Source: Dehalococcoidales bacterium
GTDB taxonomy: Bacteria > Chloroflexota > Dehalococcoidia > Dehalococcoidales > RBG-16-60-22
Direction: 5' to 3'
Assembly: GCA_028714335.1 (NCBI GenBank)
Contig: JAQTMM010000007.1
Location: 1 to 45,799 of the forward strand
DNA: 45,799 nt
Part shown: positions 7,579 through 15,100 of the stretch, in pieces
Layout of the letters: every line of letters starts with the position of its first letter
Position numbering within the stretch: the stretch's first letter is position 1
Translations under genes and position numbers: made by a program
Notes under the pieces: generated by a model
The model's input: the letters and a program-made list of their open reading frames with translations, nothing else
What the model was told of the DNA's origin: nothing
The model's database searches: none

Positions 7579-7624
7579 CGGGGCGAACCAGCTCTCTTTT
7601 ATGAGAGCGAAACGGTTCGCCCCG
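7579..7624 (+). promoter_or_regulatory. Long leader hairpin
   Basis: CGGGGCGAACC (7579-7589) pairs perfectly with 7614-7624. An inner stem GCTCTC/GAGAGC (7591-7596 with 7603-7608) leaves a 6-base loop containing the ATG at 7601. Only TTTCTC follows, so it is a weak terminator at best. It lies about 12 bases after the expected transcription start, so it may be an attenuator, a translation control element, an mRNA stabiliser or, in a viral genome, a packaging signal. Confidence 0.65.
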
Positions 7625-8107
7625 TTTCTCATTCAGAGGGCTGGTATTCCCCGCCGGGCAGGGGAATTGAAAGCTATATCGCTCATTATCGGTGTCTGTA
7701 TCGTCATCGGTCTATTTGGTTCGGTAATGGCCGGTCTGCTGAGTTTCCGCTCCACCGAGTACACCGAGCCTCATGTCGTTACCACTGGCGCCGGGGTGAC
7801 TTCCGCCTCCGTAGTACTTACGCAATCCCTGTTCGATGATTCTACCGCCTTTGTTACGATAACCTCCAACAATACCGGCGATGCCGCCGTCCCATCTTCC
7901 TATACCTCGGCCACGCGCACCTTATTGGTCGGCGGGCTGCTGGAGAGCACTGCTCATTATCTCACGATTACCTACAGTTACGGGTCGCTCGGCTCTTATT
8001 GGGCCTCCGATATCTCCTCCCGGGCGGTCCCGGTTTTGCTCATTATCGGCGTCATCGGCGTCATCGGCGGCGCCGTTTACGGTTCCTACAGGAGAAATGA
8101 AGAATAG
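7601..8107 (+). CDS. Small bitopic surface protein, candidate major virion protein
   Basis: 168 aa from ATG 7601, but that ATG lies in a hairpin loop without a Shine-Dalgarno; TTG at 7667 would remove 22 residues and is a serious alternative. One transmembrane helix near residues 25-50 (SLIIGVCIVIGLFGSVMAGLL), an exposed beta-rich Ser/Thr-rich domain of about 80 residues with one N-glycosylation sequon (NNT), then a second helix (VPVLLIIGVIGVIGGAVYG) and a short basic tail. First gene of the plus operon, which with its size and topology makes it a candidate coat protein. No homology claimed. Confidence 0.65.
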   Translation: MRAKRFAPFLIQRAGIPRRAGELKAISLIIGVCIVIGLFGSVMAGLLSFRSTEYTEPHVVTTGAGVTSASVVLTQSLFDDSTAFVTITSNNTGDAAVPSSYTSATRTLLVGGLLESTAHYLTITYSYGSLGSYWASDISSRAVPVLLIIGVIGVIGGAVYGSYRRNEE

Positions 8108-8188
8108 AGTATTAATGCCCTTCTGGCCAGGGGCTTTAGCATAACCTGAAATTTTTGTAGGTTGATTGCAACCGAGAAAGGAGAACGG

Positions 8189-8686
8189 ATGAAGAACAAT
8201 TTTTTCACGAGGGACTGGATGGTAATGATTTACTCTATCCTCGGCGTAGTATTGCTATCCTCCCTGTTCACGCCCATCATGACCGCGCTGACGACCCTTG
8301 CCGGTACGTCCGGCCTTGCTACCTTTATCGGCATGTCAACAGTCGTCACGATAATCCCGTCGATTCTCCTTCTGGGGCTGACGGCATTTTTCGGGTTTAA
8401 ATACTACAAATCCTACCAGACAATGGCGACTGGCGATGCCAGCGGCCTGCTGATGATGGTCATCGGTATTCTTCAGGTAATCCTCTTTATTACCATGTAC
8501 GCGACGGTCATCACGAACTTCTATACGCTCTACACGACATACGGCACCAACACATCCTGGATAGCATTCGGCACCACTATTACCATCATTCCCACGGTTC
8601 TTTTTCTAGCTGGTCTTTTCAGCGGCGGGCTACTGGCCTGGAAAGGCGGGCAAAAGAGAAAATCTAAAGCTGCTGCCGCTGCGTAA
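8189..8686 (+). CDS. Four-helix membrane protein with internal duplication
   Basis: 165 aa from ATG 8189, chosen over an upstream TTG because AGGAG lies 5 bases before it. Four predicted transmembrane helices (about 14-35, 52-74, 90-112, 126-148). The two halves resemble each other: TVVTIIPSILLLGL in the first and TTITIIPTVLFLAGL in the second, each followed by a basic patch. The tail is basic then poly-Ala (KRKSKAAAAA). It may be a second major membrane protein of the particle. No family recognised. Confidence 0.75.
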   Translation: MKNNFFTRDWMVMIYSILGVVLLSSLFTPIMTALTTLAGTSGLATFIGMSTVVTIIPSILLLGLTAFFGFKYYKSYQTMATGDASGLLMMVIGILQVILFITMYATVITNFYTLYTTYGTNTSWIAFGTTITIIPTVLFLAGLFSGGLLAWKGGQKRKSKAAAAA

Positions 8687-8709
8687 CTGTCTCGGACATC
8701 AATTTGCAT

Positions 8710-8750
8710 AGGGACCCGGCTCTGGGAGTTTTTATCCGGGCCGGGTCTCT
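8710..8750 (+). promoter_or_regulatory. Strong intergenic hairpin
   Basis: AGGGACCCGGC (8710-8720) pairs with GCCGGGTCTCT (8740-8750), with one G-U pair, plus CUGGG/CCGGG pairing inside. There is no T-tract after it, so it is more likely an mRNA stabiliser or partial terminator that makes the two upstream genes more abundant than the rest of the operon. Confidence 0.6.
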
Positions 8751-8765
8751 GATTAAGAATGTAAA

Positions 8766-9278
8766 ATGGCTATACTCATATTCTTTATCCTAGCTATCGT
8801 AATATTTTTCTGGGTGGCGATGACATCGAAGGCCAACCTGTTTCGCGCCGGCTTTTTCAAAAAGATGAGGTCTCTCTTTCACTCGCCTACCAGGATACAG
8901 AAGATATTGCTGGCGAGCGAGACCGGCGTACTATCGCTGGAAAGCCTGCCCATGGCCATGGGCTACGCCTCCAATCTGACGGAAAAGTTTTCCTGGCTTG
9001 TCGTCCACAAGCTCAAGTCCCGCGTCAAGGAAACGGACGATGTTGTTTTGACTTTATCCGAGAGGTCTTATATCCCGGTCGACCCCTTCGGGCGCTTCAA
9101 TGAGACGGATATCAGGCAGCCTCTCGATGAAATAGCGTTAACGAAGTACCGCGAGAAGTGCGCGGTCATCAACGAAAAGGCGATGCGGGATATTCAGCGG
9201 AGCCTTTATCAGATTATCATCACGGGCTGTTTTTGTCTCCTTGCCATCATCGTGGTTTTCGCCCTTATCAAACACTAA
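8766..9278 (+). CDS. Membrane protein anchored at both ends (170 aa)
   Basis: N-terminal transmembrane helix (residues 2-20), a basic soluble middle of about 120 residues, and a C-terminal helix (about 148-167). No Shine-Dalgarno of note precedes ATG 8766. Same two-anchor layout as the next gene. The middle looks helical and has no known motif. Likely part of the same membrane assembly. Confidence 0.7.
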   Translation: MAILIFFILAIVIFFWVAMTSKANLFRAGFFKKMRSLFHSPTRIQKILLASETGVLSLESLPMAMGYASNLTEKFSWLVVHKLKSRVKETDDVVLTLSERSYIPVDPFGRFNETDIRQPLDEIALTKYREKCAVINEKAMRDIQRSLYQIIITGCFCLLAIIVVFALIKH

Positions 9279-9287
9279 AAGGAGCGT

Positions 9288-10037
9288 ATGTTGGATAACT
9301 TAGGAAAGGGTTTAGGGTTGATAGTACATCTGCCAGCGTTCTGGGCGGCACTGGCCGTGTTCGTGGTCGGCGCGGTAGGACTCTGGTTCTTTTTACGATG
9401 GAGGAAAAGGCGGGGGAAAACATCGCCGGTCTTTGATACCCCCGTTATTCCTGTAAATGATACAAAAGCGCCGCCGCCGACTGCTTACGCTGAGCCGCCG
9501 GTTAGGGTTGAGGAAGAGGCGCTCTACGCGTGCTCCTGCGGGGAAAGGTTAACCGTCAAGGCGCTGGGTAAACATCTACTGCAGATGGGGAAGCTGGAGA
9601 AGGGGAAGCATAAGAGCATGGGGAAGGTGGTTCCCGAGGCGCAGGGCATAGCCCTGAAGGTTGGCGAGGAAGAAAAATACCGCGCCGTTATTTGGAGATA
9701 TCCACGGGATGAAAACGAGTCCGTTATTGAGTTTAAGCAAAGGATTGACAAGCCCCTGGGTAATATCTGGTATGCCGAGCCGTCCCTCCCGGTAAACGGC
9801 GATTGTTATTGTGTGCGGGAAAACAAAGACGGCACGTTCAGCCCATTTGACCCCCGCACCCTCCCGATTACGAGTAAATATACGCCATCCAAAGCCTATA
9901 AAGCCACGCATTGGGATCTGGCTGATGGGGTCTGGGTCTGGGCCCAGCCGATGATTCAGAAAATCAGCACTTTCATTGTTTTTGGACTGCTCTTTGTTAC
10001 ATTCGTAATAATTTTGATTGTCGTAGGGGGTGAATGA
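9288..10037 (+). CDS. Two-anchor membrane protein with Cys/His cluster
   Basis: 249 aa. Transmembrane helix at about 15-36, a Pro-rich linker, then a soluble domain that opens with CSCGERL followed by two histidines (KALGKHL, KGKHK) and could bind zinc. C-terminal transmembrane helix at about 222-246. AAAAGGAG precedes ATG 9288 and the stop overlaps the next start as ATGA. Probably a structural or coupling component working with the downstream ATPase; that is inference from position only. Confidence 0.7.
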   Translation: MLDNLGKGLGLIVHLPAFWAALAVFVVGAVGLWFFLRWRKRRGKTSPVFDTPVIPVNDTKAPPPTAYAEPPVRVEEEALYACSCGERLTVKALGKHLLQMGKLEKGKHKSMGKVVPEAQGIALKVGEEEKYRAVIWRYPRDENESVIEFKQRIDKPLGNIWYAEPSLPVNGDCYCVRENKDGTFSPFDPRTLPITSKYTPSKAYKATHWDLADGVWVWAQPMIQKISTFIVFGLLFVTFVIILIVVGGE

Positions 10038-10483
10038 TGACGACGGGACAAAATGATGAGATTAAAGTCAGCCCGAATGGACATAAGCAAGAGCCGTTCG
10101 GCGTGCGGAAATTACCAGGTCAAAAGAACCTGGCGCAGGAATATATAACACCGGGTAAGGATTTTCAAGACGCTTTAGCCAGAACCACGATTCAGGACCC
10201 GAATTTCCTTAATAATGTTGTCCAGTTGTACGGCCAGATGATGGAATTTAACGAGAACCATCTTTTTGATGATGCGATTAACGAATTGACGCTTTTACTC
10301 ATCGGCAAAAATGCCCTTGGCGGCTACAATCGAAGTCTATCAGCTATGGTTGGTACGGGTATCTACTACCCGGAGGGTGCCGGTATCAAAATGAGCAAGG
10401 AAGATAAAAAGAACTATATGGAAGCTCAGCGTCTCAAATTCTCCAGTAAGAATCAAAACAAAGAGGGGAGTGAGGAAGACTAA
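10034..10483 (+). CDS. Soluble hypothetical protein before the ATPase
   Basis: 149 aa, hydrophilic, no membrane segment. N-terminal 40 residues look disordered; the middle is helical (NNVVQLYGQMMEFNENHLFDDAINELTLLL). Charged Lys/Glu-rich C-terminus. Overlaps the upstream gene by four bases. Could be an adaptor or scaffold for the ATPase encoded next; no family recognised. Confidence 0.65.
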   Translation: MMTTGQNDEIKVSPNGHKQEPFGVRKLPGQKNLAQEYITPGKDFQDALARTTIQDPNFLNNVVQLYGQMMEFNENHLFDDAINELTLLLIGKNALGGYNRSLSAMVGTGIYYPEGAGIKMSKEDKKNYMEAQRLKFSSKNQNKEGSEED

Positions 10484-10557
10484 AAATTACAGCGTGGCGA
10501 AGCCGGATAGCTTTGCAGTGCCGTCCCCATAAATCTTTCTATTAGGAAAAGGAAACG

Positions 10558-11655
10558 ATGACTCTCTCCACTGTTAAGGAAAAAACTAAGCTTGTAACAT
10601 TGCCGGAAAATTATTTAAGGATAGATGACCCGGAGTGGGAGGCTTATAATAAGTCCGCTCCATACTGGGATATAAATCTGCAAACGAGGTCGTGGGTCTG
10701 GTGTTTCGTCAATTATCGTGGCGCTGGAAAGACGAGCTCATGTACTTGGTGGGGCTGCCATGAAATGGCACTGAATAATATGAGGGTTGTCTCAAACTAC
10801 CCTATTGAATTTATATTCCTCAGAGATGACGGCCGGCTATATCCGCTACACTCCGAGCCGCTTGACCTCTACAAGTTGATGGTGAAGGATAACCAGTACC
10901 AGCATTGCTTGGTAATCATTGATGAAGCCCCTGATATCATTTCTCACCTGGCAAGTCAGACATGGAAGAACAGGCTGATGAATGTTTTTACCCGGGCTAT
11001 CCGTCATGGTCGCAATAATCTTTTCATGACCGCCCAGAACTTCGAGGAAATTGATAAGGGTCTGCGCCGGCAGACGGATATTATAGTTCAGTGTGATGAC
11101 CTTCCCACGAAACTTGGTCGGCATGATTACCCGCCGGGCAGCTTAATCGAGATGACTTTCCTTGATAATAACGGGGCGTGGACATCGCACCCCTTTGAGG
11201 AGCAACTGAAATATAATTTACGGCACGGCATTTATGAGGATATCGGGGAGCATTACCATCTTTTCCCCACCCGCATGTGGGGCGATGACGAGCACAAGCC
11301 TGTATATGACAGCTGGATACAATTTGATGTTTTTGAGACATTAAAACGTGTTGACATCGAGTTATCCAGCCAGAAGCTCGTTGACCCGAAAAAAGCAGAC
11401 CTTGGCAGGCTGTATGTTGAAAAGGCTATACCGGTAGTGGAAGCAATTTTAAAACAGGCCACCAGTGAACTACCGGCTATAGAAACCAAAGAATTTTACA
11501 CCCAGATTGGAGCCTTAACCACTAAAGAAAAGGATGCTCTGGCCAAGCGGCTTAATTCGTGTGACGTGCGGGTAGGTGTAGACAGCCGGGGCAAAAGGTA
11601 TTATGACTTTACAAGATTCAAATTTGACAAGTTCAGGGATGGTGGTCATGATTAA
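10558..11655 (+). CDS. Zot/FtsK-like P-loop ATPase
   Basis: 365 aa. Walker A YRGAGKTSS at about residues 53-61, Walker B CLVIIDEAPD near 115-125, and a sensor-like segment LFMTAQNFEEIDKGLRRQTD near 155-175 that matches the TQ...ID..R pattern of Zot and HerA/FtsK-type ATPases. There is no transmembrane helix, unlike inovirus Zot. In non-tailed viruses such ATPases package or extrude DNA; in conjugation and secretion they move DNA or protein. The central place in a membrane-protein operon makes it the likely motor. RBS AAGGA lies before ATG 10558. Confidence 0.8.
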   Translation: MTLSTVKEKTKLVTLPENYLRIDDPEWEAYNKSAPYWDINLQTRSWVWCFVNYRGAGKTSSCTWWGCHEMALNNMRVVSNYPIEFIFLRDDGRLYPLHSEPLDLYKLMVKDNQYQHCLVIIDEAPDIISHLASQTWKNRLMNVFTRAIRHGRNNLFMTAQNFEEIDKGLRRQTDIIVQCDDLPTKLGRHDYPPGSLIEMTFLDNNGAWTSHPFEEQLKYNLRHGIYEDIGEHYHLFPTRMWGDDEHKPVYDSWIQFDVFETLKRVDIELSSQKLVDPKKADLGRLYVEKAIPVVEAILKQATSELPAIETKEFYTQIGALTTKEKDALAKRLNSCDVRVGVDSRGKRYYDFTRFKFDKFRDGGHD

Positions 11656-12193
11656 GTCATTATCAATAACTGTTACCGCCCTACTAATCTCTCTTATTGT
11701 CTTTATCCCTGTAACAACCGCTATGCCCTCCCCCGCCTTCGCCACCGGGAATTTCACCGCCACCTCCAATGTCTCTATTGACTTTTTTAACCCCACTGAT
11801 CTCGAGACAGTTTTCACCAACGCTTTTTTGACGGCTTTTGACCCGTCTGTATGGGGGCCGGAGATGGAGGATGCCCTTATCGCCGCAGAGCAGGCCCGGG
11901 CGGACCACCAGGCGGAAACGCTGGCCTCTATACTCTCACTGGTACTGTGCGTTCTTATATCCGCTCTGGCGTTTCTTTCCTCAAAGATATTCGGGAAGGA
12001 AAGCCTGTTTCTTTACCTGCTCGCCGCGCCGGTCGATATGGTTTACGGACTCAACTTCGCCGCTAACAACGCGGTGAATTCGGCACCATGGGTCGAGGGG
12101 ATAATCATCACCGTAGTAGGTCTTTATTGTTTATTCCATGCGGCGATTGGAGCATGGAAAACCAGGAAATCTTTATTGGGAGGGGGGAAATAA
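11648..12193 (+). CDS. Signal-peptide membrane protein (181 aa)
   Basis: ATG 11648 is chosen over 11603 because it begins a clear signal peptide (MIKSLSITVTALLISLIVFIP, cleavage likely after AFA near residue 31) and overlaps the ATPase stop by only 8 bases. A short exposed segment with two sequons (NFT, NVS) follows, then three hydrophobic segments (about 100-120, 127-143, 155-172) and a basic tail. Its signal-peptide-plus-three-helix layout resembles that of the two larger surface proteins downstream. Confidence 0.7.
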   Translation: MIKSLSITVTALLISLIVFIPVTTAMPSPAFATGNFTATSNVSIDFFNPTDLETVFTNAFLTAFDPSVWGPEMEDALIAAEQARADHQAETLASILSLVLCVLISALAFLSSKIFGKESLFLYLLAAPVDMVYGLNFAANNAVNSAPWVEGIIITVVGLYCLFHAAIGAWKTRKSLLGGGK

Positions 12194-15100
12194 ATGCCGG
12201 ACTATCAGCCATATGTGCCAGGACAAGCCATACCACCGGGCGCGCGGGTAATGCCGGGACCGGGCGGGCAGCCCGTTATCGTGCCGCCCGGTCAATTACC
12301 GCCATCGCAGCAGCCCACTCCCTCGCCGGTGCCAGGCTACGGCCCGGGGATAGGCGGATATGTTACACCAAAGACCGAAAAAGCCCAACCACCATCGCCG
12401 CCGACCACGCAGATACCGGGCTACGGCCCGGGGATAGGCGGATATGTTACACCCGAACCGGCAAAACCGGAAAAGCCGGTTCCGCAACCACCCACACCGG
12501 AGATAAAGCCGCCGGATACGGGCGGCGGCAAGGGTGGGCTGTTTTGGCCCGCCGAAATATTGAGGGGCTGGGGATTCAGTAACGAGCAAATAAACCAGAT
12601 TAGGGGGAGAGAGCCTCATATACAAGAAGGGATGTTACGGGGGTTTATGAAAAACGCGGCGGACGCCGCGCGGGTATCAGCCTCCCCGGAGCTGAATAAA
12701 GCGCTTCAGGAATATGCAAAAGAGAGAGGGATTGACTTCGCCACCGCCCAGGAGGATTTTACAACATTCTGGTTAAATCCCGAACGCTACAGCAACGTCT
12801 GGAAGGAAAGGGGGGAACCGTTCAGAAAAATAGCGCAGAAAGCTGGCCTGTATAGCAAGCCGGGTTACACGCCTGTAATATCTGTATCCGAGACAGGGGA
12901 AAAAGCAATAATACTGGTGCCTTCCGCCAAACTGGCCAGTGTTGCCAAACTTAAAGGCAGAGCGCAGTTTGAGGTTTTGCAGAAACTTGGTATTTACCCC
13001 AGCGATTATGAATATGCCGAGTGGGTAAAAGACGGCAAGCCAATGGGAGGCATCGTCACTGGGCAGCAGGTTGAGGCTGCCACGCAACAGATACGTGATT
13101 TTAAGGCATGGGTGAATAATGTCAAAAATACCGACCCTGAAGGATATAAGATATACCTGAAAGCCTATCGCAAAGACGGCAGCGATGCTGGCGTGGAGGC
13201 TTATAACACTTTCTGGCAGGAGCGTTTGGAGCAACAGTTAAAGGACCAGCCGCAAGTACTCCAAACCGCTTACAATAAGACCCCCGGCAGCCTTCAGGAC
13301 AAACTTGATGCTTATAACCGGGCATTGAATGAATATAATCAGAGGTTGGTGGAATCTACCTACCGGGCAATAATGGAGCAGCCCGCCTTCAAAAGAGCTA
13401 CTGAGGCGCAGAAGGATGCATTAGAGAGTTTGGCAACCTATGGATCGGCAGATGTCTGGCAGCAATTTCAGAAAACAGGAATCCCCGGCGGCCAGACTTA
13501 TGATATTCAGAAATTCATCACGGATCATCCAACTCAAGCATCTGTGGACGCATTAAGGATGGCTGGTTTTAAAAAGGATATTGTAGACAGCGCCCAAGCG
13601 TATGTTAATGAAATCAACAAAGTTATAACAGAGATTAATCAAAACCCTAAAAAATGGGGGGAGAATTTTGCGCAAAACTCCGTGATGCAGTTGCAGGCAT
13701 CTTCTTTAGGTTATGTTAAAAAAGGTATTCCTGGCGTGATTACTTCAGGAGAAAAAATTCACGGAGTAGTTTATACTGGCTCTAAAATGGTGGCTGATTT
13801 TGACAAATTTTGGGGAAATCTATCTATAGACCAAAAGGCTCAGTTAGCTGGAGCTATCAATAGTGACCCTAATCGAATTAATTCATTTGCTGCTTTGATG
13901 GAAAGGGTGAACGATACATATGATAAATTGCCAGTTGCCGCACAATTTATAATGCCATTTACTCCTTATATCGGCATGCCTTTTCTAGCCGCAAAATCTG
14001 TAGGGACTACTGTAGCTAAAAAATTGACATCTCAAGAAGTTCCTAAAATGGAATATCTGGTCGATGCTGCTACTGTAGTTTTTGCCTCACTGCCCTATAT
14101 CGGTGGGGTATTGGAAAAAGGTATAGGTGGTACAGCATCTAAGTTTACAGGTAAATATAGCGGAGAAATGGTAGGTGCAGCAGGTAGTAAAGTCACCACA
14201 TCCGCGTTGACTGGTGGGAGTATAGCTGTATTAGCAAAAAATCTTAGTGATACATGGGGCGATATGACTCCTGGCGAGAGGGCCGCAAGTATATCTATGC
14301 TCTCTCTCCCTTTCGTTGGAACCGGCATAAGGAAGGCACAATTCATTAAAACTGTCAATCAAAATGATTATGTCCCATTGCGTAGTATGTCGATGGAAGC
14401 CTCGACCGCCCGTGTCCCGTTTACTGATGCGCAGTTGGCAAGGATGAGAGCGGCTGGTATATCCGAGGCTGATATCATTCAAGCTGGTACATCTATAAAC
14501 CAGCAATTAGTTTCAGGGGCAGAAGTTGCTAAAGTAAAACTTGGCCCGGTGTCGGTAAAAGTCAAAAACGTGCCATATCAGAGAATAGTCGGCAAATCAA
14601 TATTCCAAGGAACACCGGATGTCACACAGATAGCGCGTGGTGAAAGTGTGCCTTTATACCGTGATTTCTACGCCGCCGCTAAAGTCGCGCTTGAACCCAT
14701 GCAGCGTTCTTACCTCACCGGGCAACGGGCGACCAAGCCGGGTATTATCGAAATCAGGATTGATGACCCGGCGCTGCTTGCCGAGATAGGACCGCAAAAG
14801 CGCCTGATATCAGGCGGTAAGACCTTGGAACCTGAAATACGACTGCCGTCCCTTGAGGAATTGCAGGGTAAGGGATATAGGCTAGAACCTATCCCTGGAC
14901 CGGTTGGAAGTGGCGTGACATTCGATGCCAGCTTGGGAGAATTACAAATCAGACGTTTTACCCTCTCTAGAGTAACAGGTGGTGAAACGGGTTTAATCCA
15001 AATCAAGACAGGCGGCACGGGTGATGGTGGAGTGGTAGGGGTAGGTGATTTACACGCAACAAATAAATTCCAGCCGGTTTTTAATGATATAAACAGCCAG

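Noticed and set aside
7601-7670. Type IV pilin-like signal at the start of the 168-aa protein
   Set aside because: A Gly lies before the hydrophobic helix, but the glutamate at position 5 and the usual cleavage pattern are missing.
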